Source: Chloroflexota bacterium (GTDB lineage: Bacteria > Chloroflexota > Dehalococcoidia > JACQGW01). Taken from it: DNA of 13,009 bases. A program made the translations under genes and the position numbers. Each line of letters begins with the position of its first letter. Position 1 is the first letter of the stretch. The notes beneath the pieces are model-generated. The model was not told where the DNA came from. It saw only the letters and a list, made by a program, of their open reading frames with translations, and did not search any database. The DNA is taken from contig JACQGW010000333.1 in NCBI GenBank assembly GCA_016199325.1, positions 1 through 13,009 of the forward strand, read 5' to 3'. Positions 1 to 6,843 of the stretch are shown piece after piece.

Positions 1-112
1 CCCCCTTCCCTCACAGGGAAGGGGGAATGGACCTACTGATCGATTGTGGCCCCCGCCGGGCTCTGGCACACCTCGCCCCCTTTCCCTGTGAGGGAAGGGG
101 GAATGGACCTAC
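1..112. repeat. Two copies of a CCCCCTTCCCT palindromic repeat (REP-like)
   Basis: Copy 1 (1-25) is an 11-bp perfect inverted repeat, CCCCCTTCCCT / AGGGAAGGGGG, around a 3-base loop. Copy 2 (76-101) is the same with one extra T. Both are followed by the direct repeat AATGGACCTAC (26-36 and 102-112). The 40 or so bases between them (37-75) hold no supported gene. Copy 2 reaches the end of the DUF559 gene, whose TAG stop (109-111) lies in the shared flank. Three more copies are inside hsdS (592-760). There is no T tract, so this reads as a dispersed extragenic palindrome more than a classical terminator. Confidence 0.75.
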
Positions 113-522
113 CTTCCTGGCCCCCTGGCTTCGGGGGAAGATGGTGGATGACGGGCGATGTTGTGGGCGGCTATGCGAGCGAGGACGCCGTTGAGGTCGG
201 TGAGGACATCGTCGGCGCGGACGCGTAGAACTGACAGGCCGAGGCCGGCCAGCACGCGGTCGCGGTCGGCATCGTACTCTCCCTGGGTATCGTGCGCGCT
301 GCCGTCCACCTCGACGACCAGCCGAGCCGCGTGGCAGTAGAAATCGACGATGAAGCCAGCGATAACCTGCTGGCGACGGAAGTGCAGGCCGCCAAGTTGG
401 TTCCGGCGCAGGCTCTCCCAGAGCAGTGCTTCCGAGCGAGTCATCTGCCGGCGCAGCGCCTTCGCAGCGGTGAGCTTCTCTTTGCTCACCGGCTGGCCCC
501 GGACCACGCGAATCGGCTCCAT
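109..522 (-). CDS. DUF559 family (PD-(D/E)XK / Vsr-like fold) endonuclease-like protein
   Basis: The 137-residue product matches the DUF559 pattern over almost its full length. It has an N-terminal helical part (RRQMTRSEALLWESLRR, residues 24-40), then LGGLHFRRQQVIAGFIVDFYC (about 43-63), LVVEVDGSAHD (68-78), YDADRD (83-88) and VLRVRADDVL (98-107). D60, E71, D73 and H77 are the likely nuclease-type active-site residues. The family has a restriction-endonuclease-like fold related to very-short-patch repair nucleases; its substrate is generally not known. The ATG overlaps the hsdS stop as TGATG, with a strong GGGGAGGTG ribosome site just upstream, which supports this start and translational coupling to hsdS. 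The length is normal for the family. The stop codon falls in a dispersed repeat. A role in the restriction system, for example as an accessory nuclease, is inferred from position only. Confidence 0.85.
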   Translation of the reverse strand: MEPIRVVRGQPVSKEKLTAAKALRRQMTRSEALLWESLRRNQLGGLHFRRQQVIAGFIVDFYCHAARLVVEVDGSAHDTQGEYDADRDRVLAGLGLSVLRVRADDVLTDLNGVLARIAAHNIARHPPSSPEARGPGR

Positions 523-2294
523 CAGTCACCTCCCCGTCCGCGGCTCGCCCCGCGCCGGCGCCCCTTCTTGCCACCGGTTCTTTCCTGCCCTCCCCCTTCC
601 CTCGCAGGGAAGGATGCCGGGATCTGGTCCGCCCCCAGTAAGTTGAGCGACTCCTGCCGTGCTCCCCCTTCCCCCGCAGGGAAGGATGCCGGGATCTGGT
701 CCGCCCCCACCAAGTTGAGCGACCCCCGCCGTGCTCCCCCTTCCCTCGCAGGGAAGGGGGCCGGGGGGTTAGGTTTCCCCCGCTCCAGCAGGACGCTCGC
801 CTGCTCATCCGCCGGGTCCTGTGGCACCAGCCTCCCCTCAAACGCTCGCTTAAGGATCGACTGCCGGAGTCGCTCGGCCCGCTTCAGGTTGGCTTCGACG
901 ACAGCGTCAAGTTCCTTCGTCACCGATAGCCGACGTTTCACCTCATTCACAATGCGCTGCTGTTCTGCAAGAGGAGCAAGAGGGATCGCCAATCCGCTCA
1001 GGGAAGCAAGGTTGACGTTGTACTGTCCGGCGGTCGTGGCTGCACCCCTCACAACTTGCTCCCGAACCACCGGTGCATCCCAGAGTGTTGCCACCCACGA
1101 AGCCACTCCCGCCAGTCCCACCAACCTGAACCTGATGAGATAGGAGGCATAGAAGTGCGGCTCAGACATGTCGTCACGCACGAGAGCACTGCGCCCGATA
1201 AGCTCTTTACTGCCGTTAGTACGGATCACGAGCAGGTCATCCGGCCTGACCGATTCATCGGCGTCGAACCCATCCGCGTGGACCGCCCGTTTCAGATCAG
1301 TTGTGTCTATCTTGCCCCCGGACACGTTAGGTATCCGAAGCACCGGTGGCCCTGCGACGCCGTAATCGCATCGCTGGGAAGTGCCGTAGCCAGCGTCCCA
1401 GGATAGCTGGGACAGTGTCGCCCAGACCCAGCCCGATGGCAGTTCGGCAAGGCATGTTGAGTCGACTCCAGTTGCTTCCTGGTACCTTCGCTTCCACCCA
1501 TCGCCCGTCCAGGGATTGCTACGGCCCAGCCGTTCCTTCTGCTGTTCCGCTTCCCACCTCGCCCGTCGATCGGCCAGAATGCGTTTCAGCAACTCACTCG
1601 CCGGCTCATCATTCGGGTCCTGGGGAACGAGCCGGCCCTCGCAGGCCGCCTTCAGCACCGATGCCCGGTATCGCCGCAGATTCGTTTGCGCCCGCTTGAG
1701 TGCCGTGACGGCTGTACCCAGCCGGGTTAGGTGCTTCTCAATCTCGGCGACGATGCGGTGCTGCTCCGCCGTTGGAGCGAGAGGGATGGGATACACCCGG
1801 ATGAAACTGGCAGGCACCCGCTGTTGTCCTACGGCGCCGACAAAACTTCGCTTGGCGCTCTCCCGAAAAGAGGCCTGCCGAACGAAATGGAATAGCCATT
1901 CGGGCAGTATGCCTGGCTCCGATCTGAGTACGTGGAACTCCGTTGACCCAAAGCCCAGTCCGTTCTTCAGCCCCCGCGCCACGGCCGCTTTCCCGTTTTC
2001 CATGCAGGGCGTGATTTTCGCCCAGATCACGTCGGCCTCGACAAAAGGCGTGAAGCCTCGCCGAACCGCCGATAAGGCGCGCTCCACGGGGGCAGCTATG
2101 GTCCCCTGCTCTGCTTCCACGGCCGCCATCGGCACGAAGGTTACCGGCAGGTCATTGGGCAGATCCTGGACCCTGGCATGACCGGGGTTGACTTGTGCTA
2201 GCTCGCCGATGGTTGTCCACAGCCAGCCGGAAGGCAGGATCTGTACAGCGTCTCCAGGTAGGGCAGGCCTCGCCGCAGCGCCGTGCGTCGCCAT
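522..2294 (-). CDS. hsdS: Type I restriction-modification specificity subunit HsdS, with repeat-derived C-terminal tail
   Basis: HsdS recognises the bipartite DNA target of a type I restriction-modification complex. This 590-residue protein has the usual two-fold layout. Target recognition domain 1 begins near LPSGWLWTTIGEL (about residues 20-32) and runs to about 172. A conserved helical spacer follows (EQHRIVAEIEKHL, 178-189, to EGRLVPQDPNDEPASELL, 219-236). Domain 2 spans about 285-440 (LPSGWVWATLSQL, then IPLAPLAEQQRIV). A second helical region ends in EGRLVPQDPADEQASVLL (486-503), a near copy of the first. Residues from about 508 to 590 are not typical of the family: they are encoded by three tandem 72-bp repeats (motif ADQIPASFPA.EGGAR..SLNL) and a basic Gly/Arg-rich end. 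The ATG lies 3 bp after the hsdR stop. No hsdM is visible in the window, so a working methyltransferase would need a gene elsewhere. Confidence 0.92.
   Translation of the reverse strand: MATHGAAARPALPGDAVQILPSGWLWTTIGELAQVNPGHARVQDLPNDLPVTFVPMAAVEAEQGTIAAPVERALSAVRRGFTPFVEADVIWAKITPCMENGKAAVARGLKNGLGFGSTEFHVLRSEPGILPEWLFHFVRQASFRESAKRSFVGAVGQQRVPASFIRVYPIPLAPTAEQHRIVAEIEKHLTRLGTAVTALKRAQTNLRRYRASVLKAACEGRLVPQDPNDEPASELLKRILADRRARWEAEQQKERLGRSNPWTGDGWKRRYQEATGVDSTCLAELPSGWVWATLSQLSWDAGYGTSQRCDYGVAGPPVLRIPNVSGGKIDTTDLKRAVHADGFDADESVRPDDLLVIRTNGSKELIGRSALVRDDMSEPHFYASYLIRFRLVGLAGVASWVATLWDAPVVREQVVRGAATTAGQYNVNLASLSGLAIPLAPLAEQQRIVNEVKRRLSVTKELDAVVEANLKRAERLRQSILKRAFEGRLVPQDPADEQASVLLERGKPNPPAPFPAREGGARRGSLNLVGADQIPASFPAGEGGARQESLNLLGADQIPASFPAREGGGQERTGGKKGRRRGASRGRGGD
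592..760. repeat. In-frame 72-bp tandem repeat inside hsdS, built on the CCCCCTTCCCT palindrome
   Basis: CCCCCTTCCC blocks begin at 592, 664 and 736, an exact 72-bp period (24 codons). Each repeat carries CAGGGAAGG, then in the first two units ATGCCGGGATCTGGTCCGCC, AAGTTGAGCGAC and CCGTGCT. The last block (736-760) is a perfect 11-bp inverted repeat with a CGC loop, the same element as at 1-25. Because the period is a multiple of three, the hsdS frame stays open through it. Confidence 0.9.
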
Positions 2295-2297
2295 GTA

Positions 2298-5057
2298 TCA
2301 GGCCACCAGCACCAGGTTCAGCTCGTCGAGCAGCGCAGGCAGGCCCTGGCCGAACATGCGCATCGCTCCGAATCGGCCACCTCTGTTGAAGAACTCGCCG
2401 TAGTCGAAGTCGTCCAGACTCACTGCCAGGTTCACCCCGATGTGCTGGGCGATCCGGTCCAGCCACCAGCGCTGATCCGGGGTGAAGGTTCGGCGGTTCT
2501 CCTCTTGCGTCCGCAGCCACGCCTCGTAACGCGCTCGGACCTGCTCCGGGTACGGCACAAGCTCTGCGTCCACCTGCGTCGCGTGGCGGACCAGGGCCAC
2601 CAGGTCGGTCAGCACTCGCCGCTCGCCCGCACCCCGCACCCTGTCCCGCTCCAGTTGGGCGTACGCCTGCCACAGCGCTTCGGGCGTCCAGCCGAACGGC
2701 GGCTGCTCGATCTTCGTGGCCAGCTCCCGGATCTGCTCGTAGGTCGGCCGGCGCCGGCCGTAGGGCTGGCTGAAGATGAGCTGGAGCGCCGTGATCTCGT
2801 CACGGTTCTCCTGGATGAACGTGCGGAACGACTCGACCGTCGCCTTCGCTCGCTCGGTGTCGGCGGCGCTGAATCCGGCCTCTCTCACCCGGTCGACGCT
2901 CACCGTGTCGATGGTCTGCTCGTTCTGCCGGTGGACGTCGACCAGCACCTGGCGAAACCGGGGGTTGTCGAAGACGGCGACCGCTTTCGCCGCCAACTGA
3001 CTCGCCGCCCGGGCGATCTGCTCATCCGCCGGCGTGTCGGCGCCCGTGGCCGCCTGCGCCGCCGCCAACTGCCGATCCGGGTCCAGCGCGTCGAGCATCC
3101 GGTTCGCCAGGTCTCGCAGGCCGACGCCGCCGCTGGACGCCCGGATGGCGTACCGGTCCCGCTCACTGGCCGTCCGCTCCAGGCGAGCCAGCCGGCCGGC
3201 GAGTGAGCTCAGCGTGTCCCCATCCCGGGCCCCGAGTGCCACGGCCTCCACCAGCGACTCGAATGAGACGCTGCGCTTCCGCTCCAGGGTCTGCGTGTCG
3301 ACCTTGGGCTGCTCGACCACGCCGACGGCGTCGACGACGACGAAGCGGTCCTTCCGGCGGGCATCGCCCGTGACGATCTGCAGGTCGCCGGGGTTGATCA
3401 CCCGGGTTCCCCGACCGAGCATCTGCTCGAACAGGACCCGGGACCTGACCGGCCGCATGAAGAGCAGCACTTCCAGCGGCTTGATGTCGGTGCCGGTCGC
3501 AATCATGTCCACCGTCACGGCGATCCGAGGGTTGTAGCTGTTGCGGAACCCGGCGATCAGGTCCTCGTGGTTGACGCCGGTGACTCGATACGTGATCTTC
3601 TGGCAGAAGTCGTTGCCCTTCCCGAACTCCTCCCGGACGATCCGAACGATGTCCTCGGCGTGGCTGTCGTCCTTGGCGAAGATCAGCGTCTTGGGCACCT
3701 CACGGCGGCCGGGGAAGATCTCGGTGAAAAGCCTGTCCCGGAACGTCTGGATGACCGTGCGAATCTGGCTGTCGGAGACGACCGCTCGGTCCAGCTCATT
3801 GCCGGCGTACACGAGGTCCTCGTCCAGTTGTTCCCACCGGACCGCCCGACTCTGCCGGCTCCGGCGGTCGACGGAGAAGCCGGCCTGGACCGAGCTCCCA
3901 CGCTCGGTGATCTCGGTCCGGATGCGGTAGACCTGGCCGTCGACGTTGACGCCGTCCGCCACCGCCCGCTGCCGTGAGTACTCCATGACCAGGTTCTGGT
4001 TGAAGAAGCCGAGCGTCTGCTTGGAGGGGGTCGCCGTCAGGCCAATGAGGGAGGCGTCGAAGTACTCCAGCACCTGCCGCCAGAGGTTGTAGATCGAGCG
4101 GTGGCACTCGTCGGTGACGACGAAGTCGAAGTACTCGATGGGCAGGCCGGGGTTGTAGGCGACCGTCTTCGGCTGCTGGTCCAGGCCAGCCCCAACCTCG
4201 AAGATCGATCGCTCCTCGTTCCCTGCATCATACTCCGTCTCGCCGCTCAGGATCGAGTACAGCCGCTGGATCGTCGTGATGCAGACCCGGCTGACGGGGT
4301 CCAGCGTGTTCGACGTCAGCCGCTGGACATTGTACAGCTCGGTGAACTTGCGGCCGTCGTCGGGCGTCACGTACTGCTGGAACTCCTTGAGCGTCTGCCG
4401 GCCGAGGTTGCTCCGGTCCACGAGGAAGAGCACCCGCCGAGCCCTGGCGAACTTGATCAGGCGGTAGAGGAAGCTGATGGCCGTCACGGTCTTACCCGAG
4501 CCTGTGGCCATCTGAATGAGGGCACGAGGTCGATCGTCGGCAAGAGACCGTTCGAGGTTCGTGACCGCCTCGACCTGGGCATCCCAGAGTCCCGCCGTGA
4601 CCAGCGGTGGCATGGCTCGAAGGCGAGCCCGCAGGGTCGCCGGCTCCCGAGCCCATTCGGCCAGCGTTTCCGGGCGGTGAAAGGCAAACAACCGGCGGCT
4701 TCGGGGGGTGGGGTCAAGTCCGTTGGTGAAGGAGGTCTCGACGCCGGTGCTCTCGTAGAGGAACGGCAGCGGCTTTCGCCACGCGGGAGGAACGTCGGGC
4801 AGGCCGACGCTGTACTTCTCCGATTGCGGCTCGACGCCGCTCAGGGGTACGCCGGCCGGCTTCGCCTCGACCACGCCGATCATCTTGCGGTCGACGAAGA
4901 GGAGGTAGTCGGCGGTGCCGGTCTTCAGATGGAACTCTCGCACAGCCACGCCCGGAGCAGCGCCGAAGTTCAGCTCGCTGCGGTGCTGCACGATCCAGCC
5001 GGCCGCCTCCAGCAGTTGATCGATTCTCTCCCGGGCACGGGCTTCCGGCGTGGTCAT
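2298..5057 (-). CDS. hsdR: Type I restriction enzyme R subunit HsdR (EcoEI-like), nuclease plus SF2 translocase
   Basis: HsdR cuts and translocates DNA in type I restriction complexes. The 919-residue product has an N-terminal PD-(D/E)XK-type nuclease region with D50 (GTADYLLF) and E64-A-K66 (GVVEAKP). The superfamily 2 helicase core follows: Walker A ATGSGKT (184-190), DECH box (316-319), motif III TATP (341-344), motif V region DMIATGTD (517-524) and motif VI QMLGRGTR (545-552). The C-terminal third, ending in a QGLPALLDELNLVLVA tail, fits the EcoEI-type R subunits (type IB). All catalytic motifs look intact and the length is usual for the group. It is the first gene of a minus-strand operon with hsdS and the DUF559 gene. 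A good promoter lies about 100 bases upstream (5165-5193). The ATG at 5057 is the natural start, though its ribosome site (GAGGG) is weak. Confidence 0.95.
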   Translation of the reverse strand: MTTPEARARERIDQLLEAAGWIVQHRSELNFGAAPGVAVREFHLKTGTADYLLFVDRKMIGVVEAKPAGVPLSGVEPQSEKYSVGLPDVPPAWRKPLPFLYESTGVETSFTNGLDPTPRSRRLFAFHRPETLAEWAREPATLRARLRAMPPLVTAGLWDAQVEAVTNLERSLADDRPRALIQMATGSGKTVTAISFLYRLIKFARARRVLFLVDRSNLGRQTLKEFQQYVTPDDGRKFTELYNVQRLTSNTLDPVSRVCITTIQRLYSILSGETEYDAGNEERSIFEVGAGLDQQPKTVAYNPGLPIEYFDFVVTDECHRSIYNLWRQVLEYFDASLIGLTATPSKQTLGFFNQNLVMEYSRQRAVADGVNVDGQVYRIRTEITERGSSVQAGFSVDRRSRQSRAVRWEQLDEDLVYAGNELDRAVVSDSQIRTVIQTFRDRLFTEIFPGRREVPKTLIFAKDDSHAEDIVRIVREEFGKGNDFCQKITYRVTGVNHEDLIAGFRNSYNPRIAVTVDMIATGTDIKPLEVLLFMRPVRSRVLFEQMLGRGTRVINPGDLQIVTGDARRKDRFVVVDAVGVVEQPKVDTQTLERKRSVSFESLVEAVALGARDGDTLSSLAGRLARLERTASERDRYAIRASSGGVGLRDLANRMLDALDPDRQLAAAQAATGADTPADEQIARAASQLAAKAVAVFDNPRFRQVLVDVHRQNEQTIDTVSVDRVREAGFSAADTERAKATVESFRTFIQENRDEITALQLIFSQPYGRRRPTYEQIRELATKIEQPPFGWTPEALWQAYAQLERDRVRGAGERRVLTDLVALVRHATQVDAELVPYPEQVRARYEAWLRTQEENRRTFTPDQRWWLDRIAQHIGVNLAVSLDDFDYGEFFNRGGRFGAMRMFGQGLPALLDELNLVLVA

Positions 5058-5164
5058 GATGGCGTGCCCTCTGCCAGACGGGTTGGGTATTGGCAGGCCA
5101 TCTGCTCAACCCATGTATGATACGGCCACTGCGCGCTCCACGCCGTCGCCGTCACGTACAAGAT

Positions 5165-5193
5165 AGAGTAGAGTCTGGCTGCTCCACTGTCAA
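5165..5193 (-). promoter_or_regulatory. Predicted sigma-70-type promoter for hsdR
   Basis: On the minus strand there is TTGACA (5188-5193), a 17-base spacer, and TACTCT (5165-5170). Transcription would start near 5158, giving a leader of about 100 bases before the hsdR ATG. The same arrangement recurs at 6424-6452 in the paralogous cassette, which supports both calls. Confidence 0.6.
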
Positions 5194-5395
5194 GTAGCAT
5201 GTCGCCGCGGGCCTGGGGGACCACGAGTCCCGGAGTCCCGGTCCCTTAAGGGACCGGGATTCGGGACCGGCCGATGCGGACGGGCCGGGCGAGTCCCGGA
5301 GTCCCGGTCCCTTAAGGGACCGGGACTCCGGGACCGGCGGCTGCGGAGCCGCGGCCCTGGAAGTGCTCGGCACGCAAGACGGCCGACACCCTGGT
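5194..5395. repeat. Intergenic palindrome cassette A (two GTCCCGG palindromes)
   Basis: Two tandem palindromes have centres 66 bp apart. The first (5227-5267) has a perfect 24-bp core (5236-5259) and one unpaired base in the outer arms. The second (5293-5334) is a perfect 42-bp palindrome with TTAA at its centre. Flanking segments (TGTCGCCGCGG near 5200, CCACGAG at 5221, GGCTGCGGAGCCG near 5338, GGAAGTGC near 5358) are shared in the same order with the copy at 6453-6587. The cassette lies between the hsdR promoter and a rightward TTGACA (5406-5411). Confidence 0.85.
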
Positions 5396-5424
5396 TGCCC
5401 GAACCTTGACATGTATTACGTTAA

Positions 5425-5676
5425 TGCAAGACGCGTGAGGAAGAGGCAGCTTTCTGGGATACCCACAGCCTGGCCGACTACTGGGGCGAAGCCAGGCCCG
5501 TTCGGGCGCGGTTCGCCAAGCGGCTCTCTCAGGCCCTCGCGGTCCGTCTGGATCAGGAGACCCTGGAGAAGCTGCGGGAGGAGGCCCGCGCCAGGGGCAT
5601 CGGCCCAACCACCCTGGTGCGAATGTGGGTGCTCGAGCGTCTCCAAGCCATTGCCAGGCACAAAGCCGCAGGGTAG
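5425..5676 (+). pseudogene. CopG/BrnA-type antitoxin remnant without a start codon
   Basis: The reading frame translates from TGC at 5425 to TAG at 5674-5676. It gives REEEAAFWDTHSLADYW near the start and RLDQETLEKLREEAR, then GPTTLVRMWVLERLQ, near the end. This is the pattern of the CopG-antitoxin family (ribbon-helix-helix DNA-binding antitoxins, often paired with BrnT or RelE-like toxins). The body appears complete (about 80 residues), but an in-frame TAA (5422-5424) precedes it and no ATG, GTG or TTG occurs before the conserved part. A TTGACA box lies at 5406-5411, only 20 bases upstream, with no -10 at the normal spacing. This suggests a deletion that removed the -10, ribosome site and first codons together. 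No toxin gene is adjacent. A sequencing error or a non-standard start is possible but less likely. Confidence 0.7.
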
Positions 5677-5854
5677 TGCTGACGCTCCCCACTCCCCCAA
5701 CCGCCTGAGTGCGAAGAATCGCTGCGCCTTCCAGCCTGTCAGATGCTCTCCCATGAGGGCCTCGGAGGGGAACCGGTACGCCGCTCCCACCCCGACGTGT
5801 TCGACCATCGGTAGACGTGGTTGGGTAACTGGCGTTCTACCACGAGGAACTGGG
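5677..5854. other. Intergenic stretch with no supported gene
   Basis: These 178 bases lie between the CopG-type remnant and the end of the DUF433-like gene. A minus-strand frame through it contains a protein-like stretch (AAYRFPSEALMGEHLTGWK, about 5746-5802). However, it continues antisense through the CopG remnant and matches no family I recognise. It may be decayed accessory-gene DNA. Confidence 0.4.
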
Positions 5855-6388
5855 TCACAAGCTGGCGGAGATGGAATCGAACATCGCCTGGTACCGGCGA
5901 TAATAGGCAACCACTGCCTCGACAGCTTCTCGCGGTATCTCGTAATCGTGGGCTACTTGATCAACACTCCCTCCCACGACATTCAGGTACGCGATGAGGG
6001 TTCGCACGGGGACGTACACCTCTCTCAAACGGGCCTTGTCCGGCCCGCGCTTGTCCGGGTGCGGCTCAATATACCGAGCGATAAGTTCGTCGTCTCGCGT
6101 ACTCTCTGGCATGGTCCCCCTCTCGTCCAGAGTGGCAAGAAGTGTTCCCAGTTGCCGGAGTAACTCTCGCAGTTGGGCAAAGTATGGCATGGCCACCGTT
6201 TCGATTTGAGGAAGCTGACGATACAGCGCAATGTAGCGTTCCGCCAAGTCGACGAAAAGCCCGTGCTCCGTCTGAATCCTCTCGTGAACCTCTTGCTCGT
6301 CTGTCATCGTGGCGAGACGCGTGTGCGGATGCGCTTGCAGCGGGTCGGCCGAAGCGGAATGATCACCCAGAGTCTTGTCCTCCGTCAC
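5855..6388 (-). CDS. DUF433-like antitoxin-type protein
   Basis: The 177-residue product ends in a DUF433-like module (about residues 103-172): ARYIEPHPDKRGPDKARL, VYVPVRTLIAYL, VGGSVDQVAHDYEIPREAVEAV and AYYRRY. DUF433 is a small helix-turn-helix-like domain found mainly in antitoxins, commonly paired with a DUF5615 (PIN-like) toxin downstream. None is seen here, so the gene is solitary. The N-terminal half (about 30-95) is helical with no clear family match. The start is uncertain. GTG at 6388 has a GGGGGG run four bases upstream and lies about 30 bases from the predicted transcription start. GTG at 6400 and ATG at 6307 (MTDEQEVHE, no ribosome site) are alternatives, and the first 27 residues look unstructured. 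A regulatory DNA-binding or antitoxin role is inferred from the family only. Confidence 0.7.
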   Translation of the reverse strand: MTEDKTLGDHSASADPLQAHPHTRLATMTDEQEVHERIQTEHGLFVDLAERYIALYRQLPQIETVAMPYFAQLRELLRQLGTLLATLDERGTMPESTRDDELIARYIEPHPDKRGPDKARLREVYVPVRTLIAYLNVVGGSVDQVAHDYEIPREAVEAVVAYYRRYQAMFDSISASL

Positions 6389-6423
6389 TGTGCCCCCCAC
6401 GGAGTCGCGGTCATACGCATGAT

Positions 6424-6452
6424 AGTGTAGAGGGCCGGTATCCTGGTGTCAA
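6424..6452 (-). promoter_or_regulatory. Predicted sigma-70-type promoter for the DUF433-like gene
   Basis: On the minus strand there is TTGACA (6447-6452), a 17-base spacer, and TACACT (6424-6429). It is placed, relative to the TGTCGCCGCGG-flanked palindrome, as the hsdR promoter is in cassette A. Confidence 0.6.
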
Positions 6453-6587
6453 ACAACGTGTCGCCGCGGCCTTGGAGGACCACGAGTCCCGGAGTCCCGG
6501 TCCTTTAAGGGACCGGGATTCGGGACTCGTGGCTGCGGAGCCGTGGGGCTGGAAGTGCGTGGCGCGCACGATGGCCGTTACCCCTCA
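6453..6587. repeat. Intergenic palindrome cassette B (paralogue of cassette A)
   Basis: An imperfect palindrome (6480-6532) has arms CCACGAGTCCCGGAGTCCC and GGGATTCGGGACTCGTGG around TTTAA; the right arm is one base shorter. The outer CCACGAG/CTCGTGG arm is more complete than in cassette A, while the 66-bp internal duplication seen in A is absent. The right-hand flank (GGCTGCGGAGCCG, GGAAGTGC, ATGGCCG) matches cassette A. Confidence 0.85.
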
Positions 6588-6594
6588 CGTGCTA

Positions 6595-6623
6595 TTGACG
6601 GGTCTCCTCGCCCGTCCTATCAT
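6595..6623 (+). promoter_or_regulatory. Predicted sigma-70-type promoter for the secreted-protein gene
   Basis: TTGACG (6595-6600), a 17-base spacer and TATCAT (6618-6623) read rightward. Transcription would begin near 6630, leaving a leader of over 200 bases that contains the nested palindrome at 6650-6749. Confidence 0.55.
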
Positions 6624-6649
6624 GGCCTCGGCGAGCAAGGGATCCGCTG

Positions 6650-6749
6650 ATGAACCTTTACTAATTGATCCGGTATGCCCATCGTCGGGGGCGGCCACTC
6701 GGGGCCGCCTTTGGCGACGCCGATACCAGACTATTTTGCAAAGGTTCAT
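6650..6749. repeat. 100-bp nested palindrome (MITE-like element or structured leader RNA)
   Basis: The ends are perfect 10-bp inverted repeats, ATGAACCTTT (6650-6659) and AAAGGTTCAT (6740-6749). Inside, on the same centre (6699.5), GGTAT (6672-6676) pairs with ATACC (6723-6727), and GGCGGCC (6690-6696) with GGCCGCC (6703-6709) around a 6-base loop. CGTCG (6683-6687) and CGACG (6715-6719) pair with a small offset. The outer part is A/T-rich, unlike its surroundings. No transposase is encoded and I see no clear target-site duplication. Confidence 0.7.
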
Positions 6750-6843
6750 AAGCGGGCCGTCGCCCTTTCTCGCTCAGGCTCGCGGTCCTTGCCCTATCGA
6801 TGGCTTGCCGCAGCAGATGCCTACGCCACGAAGAAAGGCGGAC

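Noticed and set aside
1..760. Spaced repeats as a possible CRISPR array
   Set aside because: Only two and three copies, palindromic cores with near-identical spacers, and the hsdS copies are coding; no cas genes nearby.
2283..5120. Long plus-strand frames opposite hsdR
   Set aside because: They are antisense shadows of a gene with complete helicase and nuclease motifs.
5829..5903. Plus-strand reading LAFYHEELGHKLAEMESN, resembling the end of a DUF433-type antitoxin
   Set aside because: It is preceded at once by an in-frame TAA and most of it is antisense to the real DUF433-like gene; likely chance.
5416..5910. Minus-strand 164-codon open frame
   Set aside because: It is antisense to the well-matched CopG-type remnant and overlaps the DUF433-like gene; no family match.
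6142..6843. Longer plus-strand start for the secreted protein (upstream 234 codons)
   Set aside because: The upstream part crosses the palindrome cassette, the predicted promoter and the antisense of the DUF433-like gene; the signal peptide begins at 6844.
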